Shown here piece by piece: positions 7,982 through 17,345 of a DNA stretch of 64,000 nucleotides; position 1 is the first letter of the stretch, and each line of letters starts with the position of its first letter. A program made the position numbers and the translations under genes. This stretch comes from CAVSMC01 sp963798655. Lineage in GTDB: Bacteria; Pseudomonadota; Gammaproteobacteria; Burkholderiales; Casimicrobiaceae. The notes beneath the pieces are model-generated. The model had not been told where the DNA came from. It saw nothing but the letters and a program-made list of their open reading frames with translations, and did no database searches. The stretch is from contig CAWCUH010000012.1 of assembly GCA_963798655.1 (NCBI GenBank), positions 62,001 to 126,000 of the forward strand. The letters are read 5' to 3'.

Positions 7982-10207
7982 ATGCGCCTGTCGCTGCGTT
8001 TTTTGGTACCTCTGCTGCTGGCGCTCGGCGCATTCGCCTACGCCGCGGTTCCGCTCGTCGATACGCTGATGCTGCGCTGGTTCGTGCGCGATCTCGACAC
8101 GCGCTCGAGCCTCGTCGCGGCATCGGTGCAGGAGCCGCTCGCCGCGTTGATCGCGAAGAACTCGCCGCCCGACATCTTCACCTTCTTCAACAAGCTGCTC
8201 GTCGACGAGCGCCTTTACGCGATCGGGCTGTGCCTGAAGGACGAGCCGGGGCCGATCGCGACGCGCAACTTCCCGGGGCGCGTGCGCTGCGACGAGCTCG
8301 CCGACTATGCCGACAACTCGCAGCGCGTGATCAACACGCAGCACGGCCCGCTCCATCTCACCGTGCGGCCGATCGAGACGATGGGCGGCGACACCGCGCA
8401 GCTCGTGCTCGTGCACGACATGAGCTTCATCGAGCGGCGGAGCGAGGAGACGAAGCGCTACCTCTTCTACTTCTTCATCGCGCTGGGCGCGATCGTCGCG
8501 CTGATCACCGTCGCGATCGCGCAGCTGTCGTGGCGCGGCTGGGTCGCCGGCTTGCGGGCGCTGCTGCACGGCGAGGGAATCCTGCGCCCGGCGATCGGCG
8601 CGCCGGCGCCGGAGCTGCGTCCGATCGAGCGCGACGTGCGCGAGCTGATCCGCGACCTGGAGCGGCGCTATCGTCCGCTCGACGACAGCGGCCGCCTGTG
8701 GACGCAGGAGACGCTGCGCGCGACGCTGAAGAGCGAGCTCCGCGGCAACGACGTGATCGCCGTGTCGAACCGCGAGCCGTTCATCCACGTGCACGCCGAT
8801 GACGGCATCCACGTGCAGCGTCCGGCGAGCGGTCTCGTCACCGCCATCGAGCCGGTCATGCGCGCGTGCTCCGGCATCTGGATCGCGCACGGCAGCGGCT
8901 CTGCCGACCGCGACACCGTCGACCGCAACGACCGTATCGGCGTTCCACCGGGCCACCCGGCGTACCAGCTGCGCCGGATCTGGCTCACGCAGGAGGAAGA
9001 GGCCGGCTATTACAGCGGCTTCGCGAATGAAGGCCTGTGGCCGCTGTGCCACATCGCGCACGTACGGCCGACGTTTCGCACGCGCGACTTCGAGCACTAC
9101 CGCGAGGTCAACGCACGCTTCGCCGAAGCCGTCGTCGGCGAGGCGAACACTCGCGACCCGATCATCCTCGTGCAGGACTACCATTTCGCGCTGCTGCCGC
9201 AGATGATCAGAAAGCGCCTGCCCGACGCGACGATCATCACGTTCTGGCACATTCCGTGGCCCAACCCCGAGGCGTTCGCGATCTGCCCCTGGCGCAACGA
9301 GCTGCTCGACGGCATGCTCGGCAGCAGCATCCTCGGCTTCCACACGCAGTTCCATTGCAACAACTTCCTCGACACCGTCGACCGGCTGATCGAGGCGCGC
9401 GTCGATCGCGAATCGTTCACCGTGTCGCGACGCGGACAACTGACGCAGGTGAACCGCTACCCGATCTCGATCGAATGGCCGCCGGCGCCGCTTGCCGCGC
9501 TGCCCGGCGTCGACGAATGTCGCCGCTCGGTGCGCGAGCGGCTCGGCCTTCCGCGCAAGCACCGGCTCGGTCTCGGCGTCGACCGCCTCGACTACACGAA
9601 GGGTGTGCTCGAGCGCTTCCACGCGGTCGCACGGCTGCTCGAGCTCGAGCCGCGCTGGATCGGCAAGTTCTCGTTCGTGCAGATCGCCGCGCCGACGCGC
9701 GGGATGATCGGCGATTACCGCGACTACGCGATGAAGGTGAAGGCGCTCGCCGCCGAAATCAACGAGCGTTATCGCGACGCGAAGTATCCGCCGATCATCC
9801 TGCTCGCCGAGCATCACGAGCCCGACTCGGTGTACGAGCACCACCGCGCGGCCGACCTGTGCTTCGTGTCGAGCCTGCACGACGGAATGAACCTGGTCGC
9901 GAAGGAGTTCGTCGCCGCTCGCGACGACGAGCACGGCGTGCTCGTCCTGTCGCGATTCGCCGGCGCGTCGCGCGAGCTTCCCGAGGCGCTGATCGTCAAC
10001 CCGTACGACCACGACGAGTGCGCGGCGGCGCTGCACCTCGCGCTGATGATGCCCGCCGACGAGCAGCGCGATCGCATGCGCATGATGCGCGGCATCGTGC
10101 GCGAGTTCAACATCTACCGCTGGGCCGGTCGCATGCTGCTCGACGCCGCGGTGATGCGCCAGCGCAGCCGCTACGGCGCAACCGACGTCGCGGTGGGACG
10201 CATCTGA
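7982..10207 (+). CDS. otsA: Membrane-anchored trehalose-6-phosphate synthase OtsA
   Basis: 741 residues, well above the usual 450-500. Residues about 4-26 form a membrane helix, residues 30-155 look like an extracytoplasmic segment, and a second helix (LFYFFIALGAIVALITVAIA, about 159-180) and HAMP-like stretch follow. The GT20 catalytic domain starts near residue 255 (VIAVSNREPF) and contains WHIPWPNPEAF and VDRLDYTKGVLER. The family makes trehalose-6-phosphate from UDP-glucose and glucose-6-phosphate. The sensor-like N-terminus suggests membrane-localised or signal-responsive synthesis, which is inference. A longer upstream frame has no good start. Confidence 0.9.
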   Translation: MRLSLRFLVPLLLALGAFAYAAVPLVDTLMLRWFVRDLDTRSSLVAASVQEPLAALIAKNSPPDIFTFFNKLLVDERLYAIGLCLKDEPGPIATRNFPGRVRCDELADYADNSQRVINTQHGPLHLTVRPIETMGGDTAQLVLVHDMSFIERRSEETKRYLFYFFIALGAIVALITVAIAQLSWRGWVAGLRALLHGEGILRPAIGAPAPELRPIERDVRELIRDLERRYRPLDDSGRLWTQETLRATLKSELRGNDVIAVSNREPFIHVHADDGIHVQRPASGLVTAIEPVMRACSGIWIAHGSGSADRDTVDRNDRIGVPPGHPAYQLRRIWLTQEEEAGYYSGFANEGLWPLCHIAHVRPTFRTRDFEHYREVNARFAEAVVGEANTRDPIILVQDYHFALLPQMIRKRLPDATIITFWHIPWPNPEAFAICPWRNELLDGMLGSSILGFHTQFHCNNFLDTVDRLIEARVDRESFTVSRRGQLTQVNRYPISIEWPPAPLAALPGVDECRRSVRERLGLPRKHRLGLGVDRLDYTKGVLERFHAVARLLELEPRWIGKFSFVQIAAPTRGMIGDYRDYAMKVKALAAEINERYRDAKYPPIILLAEHHEPDSVYEHHRAADLCFVSSLHDGMNLVAKEFVAARDDEHGVLVLSRFAGASRELPEALIVNPYDHDECAAALHLALMMPADEQRDRMRMMRGIVREFNIYRWAGRMLLDAAVMRQRSRYGATDVAVGRI

Positions 10208-10226
10208 CGACGCGGGAGCGCCAAGC

Positions 10227-11021
10227 ATGAGTGTCGCGGCCGCGCGCGCTTCGCCCGCGCCGCGCAAACGGCCCTCGCGGCGGCGTCCGACGCCGCCGCC
10301 GCTCGCGGGCGCGAATGCGCTGTTCCTCGACATCGACGGCACATTGCTCGAGTTGGCCGAGACGCCGTCCGGCGTTCGCGTCGACGCCGATCTTGCCGAC
10401 ATGCTGCCGGCGCTCTCGCTGAAGCTCGGCGGCGCGATTGCGTTGATCACCGGGCGACGCATCGATGACGTCGATCGCCTGTTTGCGCGCTCGCGCATGC
10501 CGGTCGCGGGCCAGCACGGCTGCGAGCGTCGATCCGCCGACGGCACGCTGCATGCGCATCCGCCGTCCGCGGCGGGACTGATGCGCATGCGCGACGCGCT
10601 CACCGGCTTCGCGGCACGCCACGAGGGCTTGCTGTTCGAGGACAAGGGGCACTCGCTCGCGCTGCACTATCGGCAGGCGCCGCAGCTCGCCGCGCACGTG
10701 TACCGCACGCTGCGCGCGCAGATCGCCGACGCGTCCATGGGCCGCGGACTGAAGCTGCAGCCCGGCAAGAGCATCCTCGAAGTGAAGCCCGAAGGCCGCG
10801 ACAAGGGCACGGCGCTGCTCGATTACATGCGCGAGCCACCGTTCCGCGGACGCTCGCCTGTTTTCGTCGGCGACGACGCCACCGACGAGTACGGGTTCGC
10901 CGCGGTTGCCCAGCTGGGCGGCATCGGCATCAAGGTCGGCAAGGGACACACCGTTGCGCGCTATCGGCTGCGCGACGTCGCCGCCGTCCGCCGCTGGCTG
11001 CGCGCCGGGCTCGACAAATAG
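10227..11021 (+). CDS. otsB: Trehalose-6-phosphate phosphatase OtsB
   Basis: 264 residues of the HAD superfamily. The nucleophile motif FLDIDGTLLELAE starts near residue 33 (Asp35/Asp37), and the late acidic motif is FVGDDATDEYGF. It removes phosphate from trehalose-6-phosphate to give trehalose. It lies 19 bases after otsA on the same strand, so the two are an operon. An inverted repeat (11047-11099) separates it from the next gene. Confidence 0.92.
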   Translation: MSVAAARASPAPRKRPSRRRPTPPPLAGANALFLDIDGTLLELAETPSGVRVDADLADMLPALSLKLGGAIALITGRRIDDVDRLFARSRMPVAGQHGCERRSADGTLHAHPPSAAGLMRMRDALTGFAARHEGLLFEDKGHSLALHYRQAPQLAAHVYRTLRAQIADASMGRGLKLQPGKSILEVKPEGRDKGTALLDYMREPPFRGRSPVFVGDDATDEYGFAAVAQLGGIGIKVGKGHTVARYRLRDVAAVRRWLRAGLDK

Positions 11022-11046
11022 CGCCGGCCGATCGCGCCGGCAGATG

Positions 11047-11099
11047 GGGTCGGAGTCGATTTGGCCGGACGAAGCGCTGCCGAACATCGACTCCGACCC
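11047..11099. repeat. Perfect 14-bp inverted repeat, REP-like
   Basis: Arms gggtcggagtcgat (11047-11060) and atcgactccgaccc (11086-11099) are exact complements across a 25-base spacer. There is no T-run. The motif has the look of scattered extragenic palindromes found in GC-rich proteobacteria. It sits between otsB and the glycosidase gene, where it could also act as a transcript-end hairpin. Confidence 0.6.
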
Positions 11100-11132
11100 T
11101 GCTTCGCGCTGAAGTGTGCGATAACGCGCGAC

Positions 11133-12368
11133 ATGCGAGCCGCCGTGCCTCCGCCGTCCCGCGCCGACATCGACGAATGCGCCGCTCGCGCCATCGCGCT
11201 GCTCAAGGACAATCTGTCCGACGCGGGCATCCTGGCCGCTGCGCCGACAGCGAAAGCGAAGGCACGCGGCTATCGCGCGATCTTCGGGCGCGACGCGGCC
11301 GTATGCGCGCTCGGCATGATCGTGTCCGGCGATCGTACGCTCGAGCGCGAAGCGGCGACCGGCCTCGTCACGCTGGCGCGACACCAGGCGCGCAACGGGC
11401 AGATCCCGAAATACGTCGACCTTCAGGGCAACGAGGCCGACTTCTGGTATCTCGGATGCATCGACGCGACGCTGTGGTGGCTGATCGCGATCGCGCTCGT
11501 CGATCGCGCCGACGACACGCGCGCGCTGCGGCGCGATCTCGCATCGAACATCAGCGCCGCGACGAGCTGGCTCGCATGCCAGGAGCACCAGCGCTTCTTC
11601 CTGCTGCAGCAGAACGAGGCGAGCGACTGGGCGGACATCATGCCGCGCTCGGGGTTCGTGCTCTACACCAACGCGCTGTGGTACGCGGTCAAGATGCTGT
11701 ACGGCCTGCCCCAGGCGGCCGAGACATGGCGCAACGCGAATCAGCTCTTCCATCCGTTCGACGCCGCGATTGCCGAGTACCGGCGCGCCCGGCTGCTCGC
11801 GCACTACGCGCGCCATCGCGCGCGTCATCGGGAGCTCTACCTGAGCTTCGTCAACTTCTCGTTCGCGGGCGACGAGGGCGACGTGTTCGGCAACGTGCTC
11901 GCCGTGCTGTGCGGGCTCGCCGACGACGCCGCGGCGCACCGTACGCTGCATGCGCTCGTGCGCGCAGGCGTCGGCGATCCGTATCCGGTGCGCGTGCTCT
12001 GCGATCCGATTCCCGAGCAGAGCATGCTGTGGCGCCCGTACATGACGCGGCACCGGCAGAATTACGCGTGGCAGTATCACAACGGCGGCATCTGGCCGTT
12101 CGTCGGCGGCTTCTACGTCGGTGCGCTCGTCGAAGCGGGGCTGCACGCGGAAGCCGAAGGTGAGCTCGCGAAGCTTGCCGATGCGAATGCGCTCGACGAC
12201 TGGGGCTTCTTCGAATGGCTGCACGGGCGCACGCTCGAGCCGGCCGGCATGCGCGGCCAGTCGTGGAATGCCGCGACGTTTCTCCTCGCGCGCCACGCGC
12301 TCGCGACGCGCACGCCGATGCTGCTGCCGGGCGAGGCGAGGCGTCGCCGCGGCAGCTCGCGCAGCTAG
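11133..12368 (+). CDS. (alpha/alpha)6-barrel glycosidase, debranching or GH100-like
   Basis: 411 residues. The sequence has glycogen-debranching/invertase-type (alpha/alpha)6 landmarks: RAIFGRDAAVCALGM with an Arg-Asp pair, the NEASDWADIMPR segment with a candidate acid, and QYHNGGIWPFVGGFYV near the end. Related proteins are annotated as amylo-alpha-1,6-glucosidase or neutral invertase-like. Its place between otsB and the glucan genes favours an alpha-glucan or trehalose-linked substrate. The ATG at 11133 was chosen because the upstream extension runs through the inverted repeat. The exact reaction is uncertain. Confidence 0.7.
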   Translation: MRAAVPPPSRADIDECAARAIALLKDNLSDAGILAAAPTAKAKARGYRAIFGRDAAVCALGMIVSGDRTLEREAATGLVTLARHQARNGQIPKYVDLQGNEADFWYLGCIDATLWWLIAIALVDRADDTRALRRDLASNISAATSWLACQEHQRFFLLQQNEASDWADIMPRSGFVLYTNALWYAVKMLYGLPQAAETWRNANQLFHPFDAAIAEYRRARLLAHYARHRARHRELYLSFVNFSFAGDEGDVFGNVLAVLCGLADDAAAHRTLHALVRAGVGDPYPVRVLCDPIPEQSMLWRPYMTRHRQNYAWQYHNGGIWPFVGGFYVGALVEAGLHAEAEGELAKLADANALDDWGFFEWLHGRTLEPAGMRGQSWNAATFLLARHALATRTPMLLPGEARRRRGSSRS

Positions 12369-12913
12369 CGCAACGGCCGGCAAGGATTGCCCGCGGCGAC
12401 GACGTCGGCCGCAATGGAGCGTACGACGACGCTGCCGGCGCCGATGACCGCACGCGCGCCGATCGTCACGCCGGGACAGACGATCGCCCCGGCACCGATC
12501 CAGGCGTCCTCGCCGATGGTGATCGGCCGCGCACATTCGCGCCCGGCACGCCGCTCGCGCGCGCCGAGCGGATGGGTTGCCGCGACGATCTGGACGCCTG
12601 GCCCGATCAGCACGCGCGCGCCGATGCGCACCGGCGCGCAATCGAGCACGATGCAGTTCATGTTCATGTAGACGTCGTCGTCGAGCTCGATGTTGAATCC
12701 GTAGTCGCAGCGAAACGGCGGCTCGACGCGCACGCGCTCGCCGCAGCGGCCGACGAGCGCAGTGAGCGTGCGGCGGCGCGATTCGTCGTCGTCCGGTGAC
12801 GCGCGATTGAAATGCCACGCGAGCGTGCGCGCCCGCCGCCGTGCGTCGACCAGTTCGGCGTCGTTCGGGTCGTAGCGCTCGCCGCGCACCATCTTGTCCC
12901 GCTCGCTCGACAT
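12365..12913 (-). CDS. Sugar O-acetyltransferase, maltose/NodL type
   Basis: 182 residues. An N-terminal Mac domain (MVRGERYDPNDAELVDAR) precedes left-handed beta-helix hexapeptide repeats (ITIGEDAWIGAGAIVCPGVTI, in steps of six). It ends in AAGNPCRPLR, typical of maltose/galactoside acetyltransferases. These move acetyl from acetyl-CoA to a sugar hydroxyl. The ATG at 12913 has a good GGAGG site 7 bases upstream; the longer frame does not. It is convergent with the glycosidase and overlaps its stop by 4 bases. The neighbours suggest an oligosaccharide substrate. Confidence 0.85.
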   Translation of the reverse strand: MSSERDKMVRGERYDPNDAELVDARRRARTLAWHFNRASPDDDESRRRTLTALVGRCGERVRVEPPFRCDYGFNIELDDDVYMNMNCIVLDCAPVRIGARVLIGPGVQIVAATHPLGARERRAGRECARPITIGEDAWIGAGAIVCPGVTIGARAVIGAGSVVVRSIAADVVAAGNPCRPLR

Positions 12914-13177
12914 TCGTTCCTCCGTTTGCCGCATTACTCGCAGGCGACCGCGTGTAATTTTGACCGATCGCCGCACTTTTCGGCAGCGGCAGCCGTCGAA
13001 TACGCCAGCGAGTAAGATGGCGGGGGCGGATGGCGCGCCCTCGCGCCCGGCAACCAATCGCATCCGCGCCGGTCGTCCCTGCGAGGACTGCCGCGGCACG
13101 AGCAGTGCAAACTGTCGAGCCGCGGCGCTGTCCACCGCAGAGCGCCCGTCCCTGCAATCGACAACGGTCACGCCGAC

Positions 13178-15136
13178 GTGACACCGACCCGAACCGACCT
13201 TCATTCGAGCCGCGGCGCCAGCCCAAACGCTGCCGAGCGGCCGGCGCACAAGCCGCTGCCGCCGGCACTGGGCGAGCAGGACCTGTACCTGTTCCGCGAG
13301 GGCACCCACGCCCGGCTGGATCGCGTGATGGGTTGCACGCTGACCGCCGACGGGGCGACATTCCGCGTGTGGGCGCCGAACGCGTCGCGCGTCGCGGTCA
13401 TCGGCGACTGGAACGGCTGGGATCCCAACGCGTCACCCCTCGTCGTGCGCGGCGACAGCTCCGGCATCTGGGAAGGATTCGTCGCCGGCGTGCGCAAGGG
13501 CAACTGCTACAAGTACCGCATCACATCGCAGGCGACCGGCGGCGACGCGGACAAGAGCGACCCGTTCGGCGTCTTCATGGAAGCGCCGCCGTCGACGGCG
13601 TCGCGCGCATGGACGCTCGACTACGCATGGAGCGACGGCGACTGGATGGCCTCGCGTGCGCGGCGAAACGCGCTCGACGCGCCGTTCTCGATCTACGAGG
13701 TGCACCTCGGGTCATGGCGGCGTGACGACCCGTCGCGGCTGCCGACGTACCGCGACATCGCGAAGCCGCTCGCCGAGTACGCGCGCGATCACGGCTTCAC
13801 GCACGTCGAGTTGCTGCCGATCACCGAGCATCCGTTCTACGGCTCCTGGGGGTACCAGACGACCGGCTATTTCGCGCCGACGGCGCGCTACGGCTCGCCG
13901 CAGGACTTCATGTATCTGGTCGACACGCTGCACCAGCACGACATCGGCGTGATCCTCGACTGGGTGCCGTCGCACTTCCCCGACGATCCGCACGGCCTCG
14001 CGATGTTCGACGGCACGCACCTGTTCGAGCACGCCGACCCGCGACAGGGCTTCCACCCGGAATGGAAGAGCCTGATCTTCAATTACGATCGCCACGAGGT
14101 TCGCGCGTTCCTGCTGTCGAGCGCCATGTTCTGGCTCGCCGAATACCACGTCGACGGCCTGCGCGTCGATGCGGTGGCGTCGATGCTCTACCTCGACTAC
14201 GGCCGCAAGGCTGGCGAATGGATCCCGAACGTGCACGGCGGCAGGGAGAACCTCGGCGCGATCAGCTTCCTGCGGCATCTCAACGAGTCGGTCTACCGCG
14301 ATCACCCGGACGTGCAGGTCATCGCCGAGGAGTCGACGGCGTGGCCGATGGTGTCGCGACCGGTCTATGTCGGCGGCCTCGGCTTCGGCATGAAGTGGGA
14401 CATGGGCTGGATGCACGACACGCTCGAGTACATGCGCCAGCAGCCGATCTACCGCAAGTATCATCACGATCGGCTGACGTTCTCGATCTGGTATGCGTTC
14501 ACCGAGAATTTCGTGCTGCCGCTGTCGCACGACGAGGTCGTCTACGGCAAGGGGTCGCTGATCGGCAAGATGCCCGGCGACAGCTGGCAGCAGTTCGCCA
14601 ACTTGCGCGTGCTATTCGGCTACATGTGGGCGCATCCGGGCAAGAAGCTGTTGTTCATGGGCGGCGAGTTCGGCCAGCGCCGCGAATGGACGCACGACGG
14701 CGAGCTCGAATGGTTCGTACTCCAGTATGCGGATCACGCCGGGTTGCAGCGATGGGTGTCCGATCTCAATGCGCTGCTGCGTGCGGAGCCCGCGCTGCAC
14801 GAAGTCGACTTCGACGGCGCCGGCTTCGAGTGGGTCGATGCGCGCGACGCCGATGCGAGCGTGGTGAGCTTCCTGCGCAAGCCGCGCAACGGGCCGCCGA
14901 TGCTCGTCGTCTGCAACTTCACGCCGGTGCCGCGGATGAACTACATGGTCGGCGTGCCGCAGGGCGGCTACTGGCGGGAGATGCTGAACAGCGACGCGCC
15001 GCTCTACGGGGGCAGCGGCATCGGCAACCTGGGCGGGATCGAGGCAGCGCCGGTCGCCGCTCAGGGCCGCTACCATTCGCTCGCGCTGACGCTGCCGCCG
15101 CTTTCGACGGTGTTCTTCAAGCCCGAGGGTCGATGA
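13178..15136 (+). CDS. glgB: 1,4-alpha-glucan branching enzyme GlgB
   Basis: 652 residues with a GTG start. A single CBM48 domain lies about residues 58-150 (FRVWAPNASRVAVIGDWNGW), then a GH13 barrel with nucleophile Asp331 in GLRVDAVASM, acid/base Glu384 in VIAEES, and LPLSHDEVVYGKGS. It is shorter than the 730-residue E. coli enzyme because the extra N1 domain is missing. It introduces alpha-1,6 branches into linear glucan, here presumably made by GlgE. It heads a plus-strand run with glgE and treS. Confidence 0.93.
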   Translation: MTPTRTDLHSSRGASPNAAERPAHKPLPPALGEQDLYLFREGTHARLDRVMGCTLTADGATFRVWAPNASRVAVIGDWNGWDPNASPLVVRGDSSGIWEGFVAGVRKGNCYKYRITSQATGGDADKSDPFGVFMEAPPSTASRAWTLDYAWSDGDWMASRARRNALDAPFSIYEVHLGSWRRDDPSRLPTYRDIAKPLAEYARDHGFTHVELLPITEHPFYGSWGYQTTGYFAPTARYGSPQDFMYLVDTLHQHDIGVILDWVPSHFPDDPHGLAMFDGTHLFEHADPRQGFHPEWKSLIFNYDRHEVRAFLLSSAMFWLAEYHVDGLRVDAVASMLYLDYGRKAGEWIPNVHGGRENLGAISFLRHLNESVYRDHPDVQVIAEESTAWPMVSRPVYVGGLGFGMKWDMGWMHDTLEYMRQQPIYRKYHHDRLTFSIWYAFTENFVLPLSHDEVVYGKGSLIGKMPGDSWQQFANLRVLFGYMWAHPGKKLLFMGGEFGQRREWTHDGELEWFVLQYADHAGLQRWVSDLNALLRAEPALHEVDFDGAGFEWVDARDADASVVSFLRKPRNGPPMLVVCNFTPVPRMNYMVGVPQGGYWREMLNSDAPLYGGSGIGNLGGIEAAPVAAQGRYHSLALTLPPLSTVFFKPEGR

Positions 15137-15203
15137 GCGCGCGACTCGACGGAGGCCGACGAGTCGGCGCGGCGGTCGTGCAGGGCGGTGCGGAGGCCGC
15201 CCG

Positions 15204-17333
15204 ATGAGCGCCGGCGGGCCGCCGCAACGCGGTCGCGCCGCGCCCGCGCAACGCGAACGAGCCGCGCGGGTCGCGGCGCGGGTTGCTGCGATGCCCCCGG
15301 CGGCGCCGTCGCCGCAGGCGGCCGCCGAGCGTGCGCAGCCGAGCGAGCGGCCGATGCCAGCCGACGGCCGTGTTCGCGCGGTGATCGAAGGCATCACGCC
15401 GCAGGTCGATCACGGCGCGTTCGCCGTCAAGCGCGTCGTCGGCGACAGCGTCTGCGTCGAAGCCGATTGCTTCACCGACGGCCACGACGTCGTTGCCTGC
15501 CGGTTGCGCCATCGTCGCGACGGGGACGCGCAGTGGAACGAGGCGGCGATGCAGCCGCTCGGCAACGATCGCTGGCGCGGCTCGTTCGTCGTCGACGCGC
15601 TCGGGCGCTATCGCTACACGATCGTCGCATGGGTCGATCCGTTCCTGTCGTGGCGGCACGATTTCGCTCGCCGGGTCGACAGCGACGACATTCGCGTCGC
15701 CGCGCTCGTCGGCGCCGCGCTGATCGAATCGGCGGCGAAGCGCGCGGACGGCGACGATCGGCGCCGGCTCGAGCAATGGGCGCGCGCGCTTGCTGCGACG
15801 GACGACGCCAGCGCATTGCGCAGGATCGCGCTCGATGAGGCGAACGCGGAGGTCGCGAGCCGTTATCCGGACCGCAGCCTCGCGACGACGTACCCGGTCG
15901 AGTTCCCGCTCACCGTCGATCGCGAGCGCGCGCGCTTCTCGACGTGGTACGAGATGTTCCCGCGCTCGAGCGCGCAGGCGCCGGGCGTGCATGGAACGTT
16001 CGGCGATTGCGAGACGCGGCTGCCGTACATCGCGAAGATGGGCTTCGACGTGCTCTACCTGCCGCCGATCCACCCGATCGGTCGTGTGCGGCGCAAAGGC
16101 AGGAACAACACGCTCGCAGCCGGACCGGACGACGTCGGCAGCCCGTGGGCGATCGGGTCGATCGAAGGCGGGCACAAGGACATCCACCCCGATCTCGGCA
16201 CCATCGACGATTTCCGGCGCCTTCGAGCGCGCGCGAGCGAGCTCGGCATCGAGATCGCACTCGACATCGCGTTCCAGTGCGCGCCCGACCATCCGTACGT
16301 CGAGTCGCATCCCGAGTGGTTCAGCCATCGGCCCGACGGCAGCGTGCAATACGCGGAGAATCCGCCGAAGAAATACCAGGACATCTACCCGTTCAACTTC
16401 GCCGCCGACGCATGGACGTCGCTATGGCGGGAGCTGCACAGCGTATTCGCGTTCTGGATCGGCGAGGGGGTGCGCATCTTCCGCGTCGACAATCCGCATA
16501 CGAAGGCGTTCGCGTTCTGGCAATGGGCCATCGAAGAGTTAAAGCGCGAGCACGCCGACGTGATCTTTCTCGCCGAAGCGTTCACGCGACCGAAGGTGAT
16601 GCACCGGCTCGCGAAGCTCGGCTTCACCCAGTCGTATACGTACTTCACGTGGCGCAGCACGAAATACGAGCTGACGCAGTACTTCACCGAGCTCGCGCAG
16701 GGACCCGGCCGGGATTACTTTCGACCGAACTGCTGGCCGAACACGCCGGACATCCTTCCGGAGAACCTTCAATTCGGCGGCCGCGCCGCGTTCATGGCGC
16801 GGCTCGTGCTCGCGGCGACGCTCGCCGGCAACTACGGCATCTACGGACCTGCGTTCGAGCTTCTCGAGAGCACGCCACGCGAGGCGGGCGCCGAGGAGTA
16901 TCTCGACTCGGAGAAATACGAGCTTCGCCACTGGCCGCTCGATCGCCCGGACACTCTCGCCCCGTTCATCGCGCGGGTGAACGCCGCGCGCCGCGACAAT
17001 CCGGCGCTGCAGCGCGGCCGACTCGCGTTCCAGACGACCGACAACGAGCAGCTGATTGCCTACGCGCGAAGCGACGACGACGGCGACGCCGTTCTCGTCG
17101 TCGTCAATCTCGATCCGCACCACGTGCAGTCGGGCTGGTTGTCGCTCGACGCCACGGCGCTCGCGATCGACACCGAGCGTCCGTACCAGATGCACGATCT
17201 GCTATCCGGCGCGCGTTTCCTGTGGAGCGGCGCGCGCAACTTCGTGCAGCTCGATCCGGCGCGCTCGCCGGCGCACGTCTTCCGGCTGCGCCGTCGCGTG
17301 CGCAGCGAGCGCGACTTCGACTACTTCCTGTAG
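15204..17333 (+). CDS. glgE: Maltosyltransferase GlgE (alpha-1,4-glucan:maltose-1-phosphate)
   Basis: 709 residues. An N-terminal beta-sandwich domain (about 60-190) leads into a GH13_3 barrel with nucleophile Asp429 in FRVDNPHTK and Glu458 in FLAEAFTRP, plus WFSHRPDGS and PPKKYQDIYP, which are typical of GlgE. It extends alpha-1,4-glucan using maltose-1-phosphate and releases phosphate. The start is uncertain: the first 50 residues are Ala/Arg-rich, and ATG codons at 15291 or 15354 are alternatives. It is 12 bases from treS, so the two are co-transcribed. Confidence 0.93.
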   Translation: MSAGGPPQRGRAAPAQRERAARVAARVAAMPPAAPSPQAAAERAQPSERPMPADGRVRAVIEGITPQVDHGAFAVKRVVGDSVCVEADCFTDGHDVVACRLRHRRDGDAQWNEAAMQPLGNDRWRGSFVVDALGRYRYTIVAWVDPFLSWRHDFARRVDSDDIRVAALVGAALIESAAKRADGDDRRRLEQWARALAATDDASALRRIALDEANAEVASRYPDRSLATTYPVEFPLTVDRERARFSTWYEMFPRSSAQAPGVHGTFGDCETRLPYIAKMGFDVLYLPPIHPIGRVRRKGRNNTLAAGPDDVGSPWAIGSIEGGHKDIHPDLGTIDDFRRLRARASELGIEIALDIAFQCAPDHPYVESHPEWFSHRPDGSVQYAENPPKKYQDIYPFNFAADAWTSLWRELHSVFAFWIGEGVRIFRVDNPHTKAFAFWQWAIEELKREHADVIFLAEAFTRPKVMHRLAKLGFTQSYTYFTWRSTKYELTQYFTELAQGPGRDYFRPNCWPNTPDILPENLQFGGRAAFMARLVLAATLAGNYGIYGPAFELLESTPREAGAEEYLDSEKYELRHWPLDRPDTLAPFIARVNAARRDNPALQRGRLAFQTTDNEQLIAYARSDDDGDAVLVVVNLDPHHVQSGWLSLDATALAIDTERPYQMHDLLSGARFLWSGARNFVQLDPARSPAHVFRLRRRVRSERDFDYFL

Positions 17334-17345
17334 GAGCCCTTCGCT

